From the NCBI RefSeq assembly GCF_041260155.1, contig NC_091931.1:33431541-33495540 (forward strand): DNA of 64,000 bases, given 5' to 3'. The notes under the pieces are model-generated. The model did no database searches. It worked only from the letters and a program-made list of their open reading frames with translations, and had not been told where the DNA came from. Source of the stretch: Ptychodera flava (Eukaryota; Hemichordata; Enteropneusta; Ptychoderidae). This document shows, piece after piece, positions 24,101-35,321 of this stretch (position 1 is its first letter; every line of letters begins with the position of its first letter). The position numbers and the translations under genes are program-made.

Positions 24101-27100
24101 GAAAATTTCTCAAAATTTCCTTGCGTCAGGCATATAGTAACACATGTAATGTGTCACTTTTTTTGAGTCAGAAAGAAAAACGTTAAGTCAGAAAGGGTAT
24201 CCAATTGGCTTAGGGGGAATACTGTTGGTGTGACAACTCTACTGTAAAGTGACTTACAAATTCAATCGAATTGAGGAAAAAACATTCTTCTGAAAGATCA
24301 AAACAAATCTGCTGATGAAGTTTATTTTTGCATAGACTTGTTCTATCGCTGTATCTGACTCACCAAAAGAGGGAGGTTGATTGTTGTGACGGTGTCGCTG
24401 TCCCAACCAACTGACATCTCCCTGTCAAACACATATGTCACTGGTTGGCGGTACGACACTGTGCCATCTTCGTTCCATGTGATATTCTCTTTCACGCGAG
24501 TTTCTCTGCAGACAAATAAAAAACACGAACAACTGAATTCAGAATCAGGCAGCCATGAAGCAATGACTTTAGAGGACCCTTATAATGTACCGGTATAGGG
24601 GCTCAAGAATGCTTATGTTCTGACAGAGCATGAAAAGTAAGCCCCATTGGTGCCAAAAAATATGTATTAATCTTTAACAGCATTGAAAGTCATGACAAAA
24701 GCAATGGGTGTCCCTACAAGAATATCTTAAGAATCAACGGAATACCAGCCAAGAATGTGAAACCACGAATTAAAACAGACAAGCCATGCTTTGAAATACA
24801 TTTGTATATGCATTTATGCATATGGTTTGTTTGCACCACATAATTTTCATTTAATTGAACGCTTTGTTGACTGATGGATACTATTTTATTAAAGAGACAG
24901 CCGACTGTAAACTTTTGCATAATGCACTGCAGAAAAATTTGACTTCCAATATAAAAGCAATTTGTTTGACTCTGACATCTAACCCACAGCAACAAGACTC
25001 ATAGTGTGTCAATATACATTTAGATTTGAGTGTAATCTTCTATTGTACCTGTATGTGTAGGGACCTCTCTGCACCACCCATGGTAATTTTTGTCCACTCA
25101 TCACTTCTGCCGGGTTGACCAGATCAAACACGAAAAACTGCATGTAGACAGGAATGTCAGGGGCTCTCCACGTGTCATATGTTTTGGAATCTTCGGACAG
25201 TGTCATTTGCTGAAATTGAAAGACAGCGAAATTTAACAAAGAAAAAAAAGACATTCATGCACACATATGTCATTACACTGTGCGATCCTGATAGTTATTT
25301 TTGCAATACATCTGACATACACAGCAATACCTGTCTGTTAAAGATGCCTTTGAGAATGCAAGTCTTCCTAACCATTTCCAACAATGGTTTAACCCAATCC
25401 CATCGTTTCCTCTGGCAATTTTGGACCTTTATATAGGAAAATGGGGTGAGCCAGTTTAGTAGAAAGGTGTTCTTTACACACTGATGAAGATCTCTTCGAA
25501 TTGTAACTTTCAGCTGTAAAAAATTTGTTCCTGATAAGAATGGTATCCTTTCTTAAGGTAGTATGCACCTCGAAAGTGAAAGTCTTAAACTTTTGCTCAA
25601 ACTTCCTAAATGAAACTTTCAACCATTCTCTTTCAAAATCAAGAATAAAATCGGGGGTCACTGTGCAAATTTTGGTACAAAAGAGACAAATAACCCAAGA
25701 TTTACCGATATTTAAAATTCAAAATGGCCGCCATCCCTGTGTTAACTCTATAGAGGAAAATAAAATTTCCAAATTTGGAAAACCTAAGCCTTAGATAAAA
25801 TTTCTTACATCAAGAGCTTTAAAATGAACCCCCACAAGAGGTATATCAGAAAAGAATTTTAAAAGTTTGAGAGTCCGAATATCTGTCCCCGAGGCGCGTT
25901 CTACCTTAAATACAAGATACATCTTCATTAAACTCATAACTTTCAGCCATATAATATCCTCAATAGACTGGCCTCCTTTACAAGAATGTGAAATTCTATT
26001 CAACTTGTAAGATTTGGCATAAGAATGATGCCCTCTTCAGAGTGATGTTCCACTGTGAGAGGTGTCCACAGGGACAGGTTTCACTGGAGAGCCATAAGTG
26101 ACTGAATCATTACTTCTCAAAGACTGTAAAGAGAGTAAATAAATTGACAATACTGCATGGTATTGTATTTCAAAAATGAACAGGTTATTGCCCATTGCAC
26201 ATATTTCCACAGATAAATTACAATATGCCATGCCTTTTTTAAGTTTCTATCAATGCACCATTTGCTAGTAAAATACCATGCTAGAGATATTACAGTATTA
26301 AATCAGAAATTTTGTTGCAACTTTAATTACAGTCTGTAGGGTGACCACAAGGCCTTTGATACTACGGTACCCTTTTTTTTTCAAAATACTGTTTTAGACT
26401 AAAAGAAGCCCCTATGAAATCTCTCTCATTCATTCTTAGGTCCTTATGTTGAAACCACACCCTAGTAAATAGTGACGTTCAGCCAAACACTTGGTGTGGG
26501 GGCGGATGGGGCAGTATCATGATGTCACTCATACAGGAATGAAATGAAACACCATTTTTGCATTGTGTTTCCCGTATCAATGGTTTGTATTCAAATTTGA
26601 TTCCCAAAGCAGGCTGCCATAGTGGGCTGCGGTGAATATACTTGATAATCCTGTGCAGAAAAGTGGAAACAGCCTTTGATGGGAAGTGTTTGGACATTTC
26701 AAGTACATGAAATCATTCTGAACAGCTTCTATCTTGCAAAAGTCAAGTTACAGAGGACTATGTGACAGATTTCTGTGAAATTTTCATCTGAAGTGAGGAG
26801 TATAATACAGTTGAGGATGTCTAACATTTCTAAACTTAGATGTTCAGGAACTTTGCACGAGCTAAGATAACATTTACCAAATAAACAAAACAGAAATCAG
26901 GGTAATTGAAATCAATGTGGCATGCTTTATATTTCATTGTGTTGTTTCTGTCATGGACGTACCATAGGAAATACTGCACTAAAAATATATGATTTGGGAA
27001 AAACCACAAATGTGATCACTATATGCATTTAGGAAGCTCATGATGATAATTATTGTAATGTGACAAGTTGTCCAGGAGTTCAGTCTGCATTCAACTCACA

Positions 27101-28491
27101 CTTTGCTGGATGCAATGGCCGACTCATACACTCATCTGTCTACTTCTTACTACCCCCCCACCCTGGCCGCAAAAACACAGACAGACTGCCAAGCGGTCAG
27201 CACGAAGTTGCTGCCGATCAAACTCTGTGGTTATATTCAAAGTCTAACGCGACTGGAAGACAAATTTTTGGGAAATTCGAGCGTTTGTGGTGGGGAATCA
27301 ATGACCGTTAGCGATTTGAACTGACCGTCAATCGAACGCTTGTATAAACTCTGTTTGCAGGATTAGCAAAAAGGTGACAAAAGGTTGAGAACAGTTTGTG
27401 TAATTAATGTTATAGAAATCAAACATCGTACTGGCCAAGTGTTTGACTGGGAGGAGAACTCCACTAATGCGAGAACCTGGGATTGAAAAGTGCGGCTTTA
27501 AATTTTTACGTATTTCATTGCTTATGGCTTAATATAATAACTACCATCCATCAATTGACAGATAAATTCCTAGTGTCCCAATGTGATACACGTTGACTGT
27601 ATTTCCATTTTTCTGACTGAAAACTCCCTTCTTACACACAATATAAATGTACATATCCAACAGCTGTGAGGAGACAGTTTTGATCCAATATTGTGACTTA
27701 ATCCTGGGAAGCACATTTCAAACTTAGGCATTGAAAAAAAGAGGTATATAGATACAGACGTAGACCCTTTATTCAACCGTAAATATCATACGGTACTTTA
27801 TGAGATTCACAGTCTGGAGGGCGAAACCATGTCACGCCTTCCATGTTTTTCTGCGTATACCACTGTGGCGACTTCATGCAGGTGTGAAGGGACCGTGGTC
27901 TGAGATTGAACCTGAATGAACTGAAACTGGCCCTGGAATGAACAACTTCCCTGCATGGAAATATTAGAGTCAATGGTCTATGGCAGAATTACAGTCCCAA
28001 CGCATGGATCTAACCCGCGCACGGCCGGTGGGCGGCAGAACATACTTGTAGTTGTATAAAGTCGCATTAGACAAGTGGTGTGTGGTGAAAAAGACTGGTA
28101 TTAGGCTTCCAAACTTCACAGGTCTCGAGGAAAGTGGAAAACGATTAACATTATAGTGTTGCTGCAGTTCCGTAGCCCATAACTTTCCTCGCAATTTTGT
28201 GTGGTTGGGAAGGACACCTTTCCTCACTATACAAATTCACAGGAGAAAGTCATTTACACTGTGTAGTCTATCTTCCTCCATCCACTGAGAGGCGGCATCT
28301 GTAATTTTTTAGTACAGGCATTTGAGCGTACTTTCATTTTCAAGGAAGCACTTTCAATTTTATGAAAAACATACCTGTTTAACAATCTTGTGTATGACAT
28401 TATCTAAAATCCAGTACAGCCCGATACCAAGGCCAACCAGTACCGTACCCAGTACGAGCGGAATGCCAAATTTGATCGCAGCGTGAACCAT
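15031..28491 (-). CDS. LIMP-2/SCARB2-like class B scavenger receptor, complete, 12 exons
   Basis: CD36-superfamily receptor: two membrane spans, large lumenal/extracellular ectodomain, short cytoplasmic ends. Exons in coding order: 28491-28375, 25209-25049, 24505-24364, 22560-22354, 21228-21096, 20388-20319, 19623-19442, 18096-17984, 17225-17152, 16454-16403, 15959-15801, 15120-15031. All are GT-AG with matching phases, giving 499 residues. Landmarks: N-terminal span at about 9-30, QRGPYTYR, MSVGWDSD, MWGYEDP, NMINGTG, SSDICR, GFCTP, CLPGG, SLPHFLYAD, NPNKEEH, VAKRLQ, PVVWINE, C-terminal span at about 442-464. Four ectodomain cysteines match the LIMP-2/SR-BI pattern rather than the six of CD36. 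The tail has YGSI and an acidic dileucine (DREPLL), as in lysosomal LIMP-2. Likely role: lysosomal membrane receptor for lipid or enzyme transport. Confidence 0.95.
15801..15959 (-). CDS. Minus-strand receptor exon 11: C-terminal membrane span
   Basis: 53 codons. Lumenal juxtamembrane helix (DDASVAKYKSQV), then the span IPWVVVGIGCLIILITVLAL, then basic LRKQKEQ at the cytosolic face. Confidence 0.94.
16403..16454 (-). CDS. Minus-strand receptor exon 10
   Basis: 52 bp. Encodes DLSKVNDQFYPVVWINE, the family P--W-NE motif; with exon 11 it forms an N-E-T sequon. Confidence 0.92.
17152..17225 (-). CDS. Minus-strand receptor exon 9
   Basis: 74 bp. Encodes ITGVSMRVAKRLQINAHLQ. A TTAA-flanked MITE ends only 33 bp upstream of this exon's acceptor. 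Confidence 0.93.
17259..17474. mobile_element. piggyBac-like MITE, 216 bp
   Basis: Termini CCCTTTGAGCGC and its reverse complement (one change), with TTAA at 17255-17258 and 17475-17478. TTAA duplication plus CCC-starting ends is typical of piggyBac. It lies in intron 8 of the minus-strand receptor, just upstream of the exon 9 acceptor. Confidence 0.8.
17984..18096 (-). CDS. Minus-strand receptor exon 8
   Basis: 113 bp. Encodes APVVYSLPHFLYADEHV and NPNKEEHQTLIDTD, a block conserved in all class B receptors. Phase 0 donor gtaagt. Confidence 0.95.
19442..19623 (-). CDS. Minus-strand receptor exon 7: disulfide-rich segment
   Basis: 182 bp. Encodes SVYGLYEKDVDIKGI, DNAGFCTP, DYCLPGGLLNAS and NCQK. 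Its three cysteines plus that of exon 6 form the LIMP-2/SR-BI four-cysteine set. Confidence 0.94.
20319..20388 (-). CDS. Minus-strand receptor exon 6
   Basis: 70 bp. Encodes GSLAPPFFDP and IYSSDICR, supplying the first conserved ectodomain cysteine. Same size as exon 6 of the paralogue. Confidence 0.93.
21096..21228 (-). CDS. Minus-strand receptor exon 5
   Basis: Encodes NGSDDGEYTVYTDAERL, then WWPDKYANMINGTG, with sequons at NAS and NGT. Phase 1 donor gtatgg. Confidence 0.94.
21588..22080 (+). mobile_element. TTAA-flanked MITE of the GGTAGTAYGC family, 493 bp
   Basis: Starts GGTAGTATGAGCC after TTAA and ends GCAGGCTACC before TTAA. Shares GAAAGTGAAAGACTTAAAC, GGTCACTGTGCAAATTTTGG and CCTGTGTTAACTCTA with the copies at 25557 and 41535. 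Non-coding. Confidence 0.82.
22354..22560 (-). CDS. Minus-strand receptor exon 4: apical helical region
   Basis: 69 codons. Helical segment KYEPDWLQYLVEAL, then VKGLMWGYEDP and FGIFMG. In LIMP-2 this region forms the apical helix bundle that binds ligands such as glucocerebrosidase. One codon longer than exon 4 of the plus-strand genes. Confidence 0.94.
24364..24505 (-). CDS. Minus-strand receptor exon 3
   Basis: 142 bp, residues 94-140. Encodes NITWNEDGTVSY and FDREMSVGWDSDTVTTINLP, matching the family F-P--SVG--D motif. Equal in length to exon 3 of the paralogues. Confidence 0.94.
25049..25209 (-). CDS. Minus-strand receptor exon 2
   Basis: Residues 40-92 plus a split Arg. Encodes YDTWRAPDIPVYMQFFVFDLVNP and QRGPYTYR, the most recognisable CD36-family block. 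Confidence 0.95.
25557..25905 (+). mobile_element. TTAA-flanked MITE of the GGTAGTAYGC family, 349 bp
   Basis: Starts GGTAGTATGCACCTCG and ends GGCGCGTTCTACC, with TTAA on both sides (25553-25556, 25906-25909). Same internal motifs as the copy at 21588. It sits in intron 1 of the minus-strand receptor. Confidence 0.85.
25910..28374. other. Remainder of intron 1 of the minus-strand receptor
   Basis: No exon is needed here: exon 1 joins exon 2 in frame. A fragment at about 27464-27495 (ATGCGAGAACCTGGGATTG) recurs at 53394-53425 next to another element, so both are bits of a dispersed repeat. Confidence 0.55.
28375..28491 (-). CDS. Minus-strand receptor exon 1: start and N-terminal membrane span
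   Basis: 39 codons from ATG at 28491-28489. A short polar start (MVHAAIKF) is followed by a hydrophobic span rich in Gly/Val/Leu, then IHKIVKQ. It has the same length and phase as exon 1 of the two plus-strand paralogues. The donor is gtatgt. Confidence 0.92.
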
Positions 28492-28697
28492 TTCAAATGT
28501 AGATACAATCCGACGAGCGAAGCGGCGGACCAAAGCACGGGTGCATGTGACTAAAAGACTTGACCTTCGTACACGTAGTAGTCCGGTACGATCCTACGTT
28601 GCACAACAGGCACTGGAAAAGCGCAACGGGTGTGGAGAAGACTGGGACAGACCGGCGTGCGATTACACACTGTGCAACCACAGTGTCACCTGACTCA

Positions 28698-28707
28698 GTC
28701 ATGTGAC
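28698..28707. promoter_or_regulatory. M-box/CLEAR-like palindrome upstream of the minus-strand receptor
   Basis: GTCATGTGAC, about 207 bp upstream of the start codon, with the near-copy GTCACCTGAC at 28685-28694. MITF/TFE factors bind TCATGTGA and TCACGTGA and drive lysosomal genes. Binding here is inferred from sequence only. Confidence 0.4.
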
Positions 28708-28900
28708 ATGTATTTACGATCTTCGGTCACGTTAGGTCACGTTCGGGAGGGTTTGTGTGCTGCGGTTGTGTGCCCGGAGTTGAAAGGGGGTGATAGGGGT
28801 CATACGACGCACACTACCCAAGAGGCTGCATCTCCCAAGATGAACGGGTATCATTCTAGTCCACGGAACAAAAATACATTTTATCTGTCTGTTTTCATAA

Positions 28901-29695
28901 GAGAGCCGTCATTATTTACGGCCGGGGGGGGGGGGGTCGGAGGAATTTCATCGGAAACTTTGAAATTTCGACTAACCCCCCTGTCAACCCTGATGAATTT
29001 GAATAACTCCCTCTCTAACGCAGAAACTTTCCCTGAACCCCCACCCCCAACCCACTGAGAAAAGTAAAAATCAAGAGACGTGTTTGTAAAATTTACAAAA
29101 ATACAGCAATAGTAAAGACCGTTCATATCCTGCTGTACCCTGCTAGATTATCATGGGTTATCTTATGACGGTTGAAAAAGGTGAAACCAACATAATGAAA
29201 TTCAATAAAATGTAGATATAACGCTTATAACCAGTATCCATCGTAAATCTATATATTATTGTTGACATTGGATGGGTATCACGACAGGGTTTTCACTGAT
29301 ATCTTACAGGGCTGAATTTGAAAGTACAGGGGGGGGGGGAACACGCGGGACGCTGAGAGGGAAACTGTCAGGGGAGGTTTATATGTGCAATGGCACAGTC
29401 TGGTGCAATATGAGAGGTGTTTTGAATTTGTACTTTTACTGAGTAAAATTGTTAGAACACCCAAAGGGGAGAGTGCGAGAAGTGGGTGTCCCCCTTCTCG
29501 CATCGAAAATTTTGAGAAATTGATGTGTGAAATGGTGCAATCTGAGAGGTTTTTCAATTTATTTTGCACCAAAAATTATGTACCCCTTCTTTCTCTCTAC
29601 ATTTTGAGTAACACCCTTGTAGCTTTCGTTTTTTTGAGTGACTCCCCTAACATTCCTCGGAGTCCGACCCCAGGCCGTAAATAATGACGGCTCCC
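28901..29695. mobile_element. TAA-flanked Harbinger-like element, 795 bp
   Basis: Termini GAGAGCCGTCATTATTTACGG and the reverse complement (one change), each followed by a G/C run and GGTCGGA. TAA duplication at 28898-28900 and 29696-29698. No transposase. It lies in the head-to-head interval between two receptor genes. Confidence 0.83.
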
Positions 29696-30507
29696 TAAAA
29701 GGCAACCTTTTCTTGGACAGATCTGACAATCGGATTGAAAAAATGTGTCTGGGTTTGCAACAGAATACACTTAATTTATAGATATGAACACAATGCATAC
29801 GATTTTCGGTAGTTTGGGCTATGTGCGTCTGTTTGCAATGGCGATTTAGAACACGATAAAAAAACAAAAACAACACTGAGTTGAACTTGCTATTTTTACC
29901 TTGATCACAAAGATCAAATTAATGGAAGAAAAACGCGTTATGGAAATTTGGCAGTGTCAACTTTCCCGTGAATGTCAAAGTGTAAATAAAAATGGATAGA
30001 CTGGCACCAGAGAGAAGGGCAGATAGCACTTCTGTTGAAACAAGACTCGTCCATGACTGTCACCAACATCGATGTGCACAGTGACTGACAACGCCCTCAG
30101 TGGTTTCCTTTTGGAATTCTGAGTTTATTCGGTGCGGGTGACCAACCACTGTTTCCGACCTGTGTAGAGACTAATTGACACGATCATCGTGTCCCTAAAG
30201 TGTAAAATTACAAATCTATTGACACGATTCATATAAACGTGCCAACAGTCATTGCCTATCGATTATGGGTACAATTATCATTTCGATGGCATGAAATTAC
30301 ATTTTGTTGACACCACTGAAGGCCTTTCGCAGGAAAAAATAATATAAATAAATAAATTAAAATAAGATAAAATAAAAATCATGAAAATAGAAAAATAAAA
30401 ATGACAAATACCTAAGAGTGCACATTATCAGTAGTCACTGGGTGATCGCTTCTCGGTGTGACTTATCAGAGATCATACACCTGACTTTTATTACCGTGAC
30501 GCCTGTC

Positions 30508-30512
<5 letters not shown>

Positions 30513-30604
<92 letters not shown>

Positions 30605-30660
30605 GTGAGAGTGAGAGACAGACAGACAGACAGACAGACAGAGGGGGAGAGGTAGAGAGA
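30513..30660 (+). repeat. Long (GA)n/(GACA)n microsatellite
   Basis: About 90 bp of pure GA, then GACAGACA repeats. Unit 2 has only a few GA dinucleotides at the matching place (about 56037). Confidence 0.95.
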
Positions 30661-30672
30661 GATGATGCTTAA

Positions 30673-30996
30673 AGGGACAAAGCCGGCCATTTTTCATGAA
30701 TTTTGTTTGATACAAGATACTACTTGTACTCATGTTGAAAGATACTGAATAAATGGGTGACCATGCATATATTTGACCCCGATTTTAGACACGATACATG
30801 AAACCATCGCGAGAATGAATTAATGGTCATGACCATTAATTCCTTTCGCAATGGTTTCATTTAATTTGTCTAAAACCGGGGTCAAATATATGCATGGTCA
30901 CCCATTTATTCAGTGTCTTTCAACATGTCAAACAATATATGTCAAGTAGTATCTTGTATCAAACAAAATTCATGAAAAATGGCCGACTTTGTCCCT
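30673..30996. mobile_element. Fold-back MITE, 324 bp, TTAA-flanked
   Basis: Arms of about 150 bp are near-perfect reverse complements (AGGGACAAAGCCGGCC at the left, mirrored at the right). They meet at the palindrome GGTCATGACC near 30835. TTAA flanks at 30669-30672 and 30997-31000. Absent from unit 2. Confidence 0.82.
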
Positions 30997-32332
30997 TTAA
31001 TATTGGAAAAAACTTGCAAATTCTAGGATTAAATCGAGATTCCAGTAAACAAGTATCACACAAAATTGCATTGAGTATGGATGGGATAACGACAATGCCA
31101 ATAGGCCTTGACTTTTACTATAAAAAGTAGAATTACTTATTTGCAAAACTATCGTTTGGATGCAATGCAAAGTATTTGCACTATGAAGCAATGTGGTGAT
31201 GATAGCGTCGTATTTTCCACACTCGTACAAACAAAGCCCGAAATTAATGTTAGGAAATACTGGGCCCAATGTTTTCTCCTTGTGCGACCAGGGTACGATC
31301 ACCATGACAATAACTATTCGTATTTAACGGGCACTTATATCAGTACGATCAGTTTACCTATAAACTTTAATCTTGGCCTATGGCTTCATTTTTGTAAACT
31401 ATTAAACATTATGACACCTTAAGCTTCACAACACGAGTCTGTAGCCAATGTACGTACCAAACATTCGGATTTTGATTGTAATTTAGCTTAAAAAATCACA
31501 GCATGCCTCCTCAATATCTAAAGCCCCGTGTACATCTCTACAGCAGCAGAGACCGTGTTCAAATCTGCAACGTGGAGATTTTACGGATCTCAGTTCCTAC
31601 CATACTACAAAAGCTTCACATTACATGGCGATTTATCAGACCAACAAAGTGACTTCATTTCAACGTTGACGAGTTTACCCTGCGTACGTGTCTGGTTGTT
31701 TCTGGGTCAGCAGGATTGTGGCGACACACCCCGTCCACATATCCTCGCCACCTGCCATGCCAGCTGCTAGGTTGTTGTTGAATTTTACGTAGGTTTGTGG
31801 ATCGAGCGGAAAAAAATCTCTGGTTCGCACCTCCGGCCATCTGAAGTTGCCATCGAGTGGTCGTGATCAGCTCACCGTTCCAGCGGTCACTTCATGACCT
31901 CCACTTGACCCAGAATAGTACCTCAACAATTTTGAACATCGCTGGATAGGAAACTTAAATCAAACAATGAATAAAAACAACTCTCGATGCACAGTTCAAG
32001 TACGATGGAGAAGTGAAACTTCACTCGAAGGAGGACTTATCATTTCACGAACAGAAATACCCGAAACGGGGCATGGCATCAAAATTTCACGCTGTCACTT
32101 GATGACAACGTAACGACAGAAATAGCTAAACAAAAGTCCAGAAATTCGGACATTGGTCAGTTGAATTAATGAGTCACTTCAGGGTATGCGCACTTCTGTC
32201 TTGATACAACAGTACCATGGGTTAAAACAAAGAAAACGATCTCACAGTGTACCAGCAAAACGTAAATATTCCCTCCTCTGCATAAGGAGTGAATATCTTA
32301 GTTAATTTTCGTGTGGACTGGTCTGAGCGAAA

Positions 32333-32449
32333 ATGGCAGGGGCATTTGCGTATTGTATCGTGTCAAGTGTTATTGGAGTGTTGTTGTTCGGTGGAGGAAT
32401 CGGACTCATACCGCTTTTTCACAAGATTGTCCACGATATGGTCGTTGAG
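32333..32449 (+). CDS. Copy 1 exon 1: start and N-terminal span
   Basis: 39 codons; MAGAFAYCIVSSVIGV, then a Gly-rich hydrophobic span and HKIVHDMVVE. Identical base for base to exon 1 of copy 2. Donor gtaagt. Confidence 0.93.
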
Positions 32450-35280
32450 GTAAGTTCTGCCGATGAGTGTCTCATTCCTGCAACGACAAAGCCCGTAGGA
32501 AAGAACTGCTAGCCATGGCATGTGGAATTTAAATTATACTTATAATAGTGTACTTCGAAAAATTGGTTTTTAATAAGCGTGTTTGCTTGTAAAAATGTTT
32601 GCAAGCACAAAATTCGTGCTTCAGATTCACACATTTGACAGGAACGTACAACTTCAAATTCATCGACACCCGGATTCCACCTGTGCACGGTGTAAGTTGA
32701 GCCAGAACCTGCACCTTGACACCACAACAAAGCAATTATTTCTCAAATCGGAATCCTGTACGCTGAGTACATTATTAACGTATATAACTTTTGATTGAGA
32801 TCGTCTTTCAATGAGTTTATGGATAACAAAATGATGAGTACACGTGAGGAGAGAGTAGGAACGAGCGAACAGCTCGACAAAAAAGAATTTGGTAGCCGCC
32901 AAATGATGCATTCTGATGTGCACTCGTCCCACAAGTACTTTCAATTGGCCAATCGGTCATCGGCAAGGTTAAAAGTTTTGTACGAAAGACACCGGTGTTT
33001 TATTTTGCATCTTTTATGTCGTCGGCCTTCTTACTTCGCATATGGTCAAGACGCGTTTACCTATTAGGTCTCCCTGAAAGCATTTTGAAACACGCTCGTC
33101 AAAACCCGACGACATTCTGTACATGACGCAATGATCACGTGACTGATCACAAGTGAATTGAAAGCGCCGTTAATTTTAACCGTTGATGTATTTTCAAGTA
33201 CATTTTATTGTATTTAAACTTTATTTATTAATCTCGATAACTCCATAGGTTACGAAAACTCTTTTCATGGAGGTCGTATTTTCAAGTACATTTGATGTGT
33301 ACATTGTGAAATGCAGTTTTTGTTCCAATACCTACAGCACGTCGCCAACTGTCAATTTGTCAATATAGTATGCACGTTTGCAATGTCCAGTTTCTGTTGG
33401 TTATTGTTGATGAATCCGGACTCCAAATAATTTGTCAACAACAGCATCGCGTATAATTGTGTATAATGCATGGAGCTGGCAAGTCTCAGACTGAGAAGTT
33501 GTGTATTTGTTTTATAGAACGAATGTAATAAAAATGATATCTAGAGTTACAGCTTTTCTGTTTTCACTGGTACACACCCGTGTAGATATCTTTGCGAGGC
33601 CAACAATGTTCTCTCGGGTACGTAGCTTTGTAAACACGTAAGCGAACAGACTATGTTCAGATGACGGGATGCCGTTTGGACGTTGTTTGGTGAGGACTCG
33701 TTCAGATGCAGAAATAATCTGTCACTCCAAAATGTATTTTTTCAAATATCCCATCCGGTGCCGGTTCATAACGAGTTTAATAAACTGTTATGGAATAATT
33801 TATAGTAGTGTTTAACCTGTAAACACGACTGGAACTAATTTGGGATAATTGGATTGTAAATTAATGCCGGTTTAATCAGCAAATGTAAGCTTATATGTTT
33901 TTCTGTTTCAGTTATACATTGTTTTTATGAGCAACTTGTAATATTGCAACAGTAAGCCATAGAATACCGAAACCTTTTGAGAAATTTAGTAAAATGAGCA
34001 ATCCAATTATCCCAAATTATTTCCAATCGTGTTTATAATTTATATCATCCCGTTGGATCGAAGTCTTTCTTGCCTGGTAAGGGGCCGTCGATAATAAAAG
34101 CTGACGCACAGCAAACGTAATTCCTTCGTTTGGGGGGAGGGGGTAAAAGCTCATTTCGTTTTGTGTGCGTCAAAATCGCATAAGGATTTTCTATTGTTTT
34201 CGAAGTGCGACTTTGCAGCGAGGACGCAAAACTACCTTCGCGTTCATCGAGAACACAACGAAAAGACATGAATGTGAAAAAAACGTATGCTTTTTCAACG
34301 TGAAACATGTACGTGAAACATTTTCCTACGTGCGAAATACATTAAAATGTTCTGTCTTAAAAAGTGAAACGCGTAAAGTGGATGTTTATTAATTAATGTG
34401 CCCTTCCGGTATTTTTTCATGGGCGTGCGGATCGGAGAGGTGCGTGTGGGTTTGTCAGAAACGGCATCATAATATGAAATTGATTTCGCATAAGAACTTT
34501 CGTTTTGAGGGGGGAGGGAGGGGGTTTCAAGTAAAACGAAGGAATTACGTTTCTTGTGTGTCAGCTTTTATTATCGACGGCCCCTAATAACGCCAACAAA
34601 CATTTCCCTTATACGTTCAGACTTAAAATGCATGTGCCCGAAAACGGAAACGTTGATGGCCGTGCATGATTAAAATCTAACCCCGAAGTTTCGGTTTGTT
34701 GTGAACTAATACACGTGGGCTAAATCATGCTGCGCCAGTTACTTCCCTGAGAGTGAAAGAATTGACGAATCGATTTTCCATGAGGAACAACCACGACAGC
34801 AAATCATAAGAGAACAAACAATATTTGAACAGGGTAACGTATTTCCTCAAGGAAAAAAATAATAATAAAACCAAAATTACTTTTGTTTCACATGTACAAA
34901 GCTTGAAAAATTACAGAAAGAGCCAAGAGAGGAATGTGAAGTAGAAGTAAAATTAGTCATAGAAATCGGTCATTCTCAAACCTTGCTTTCTGGCAGATGA
35001 AATCTCTCTGCCAGCTACAACCTTAATCGTATTCGATCGGAGTTGGAATGGCACTTGTTTTTGTTTTGAACAGTTACATTGCGCGGTGTTTGACCCATCT
35101 GCCTGCGTTGGACCTTGTGCCACCACAAACACAGACAATTGAGATTTTTATCTTGCTCTATATTTATTATCATGCGACAACGGTCGCAGAGAAACCACGC
35201 TCGAGATACCTGTCAGAGGCGAAACACAGTGCGCTTGTTTTGAAGAGGCTAAGTGCAACCATTAAGATTGTTTTTCTGTG

Positions 35281-35321
<41 letters not shown>

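Noticed and set aside
22609..24300. Extra exons between exons 3 and 4 of the minus-strand receptor
   Set aside because: Exons 3 and 4 join in phase 0 and the alignment to CD36/LIMP-2 has no gap; nothing with splice sites fits.
30466..30733. Ser-Leu repeat proteins on the minus strand
   Set aside because: Translation of the GA microsatellite, no independent support.
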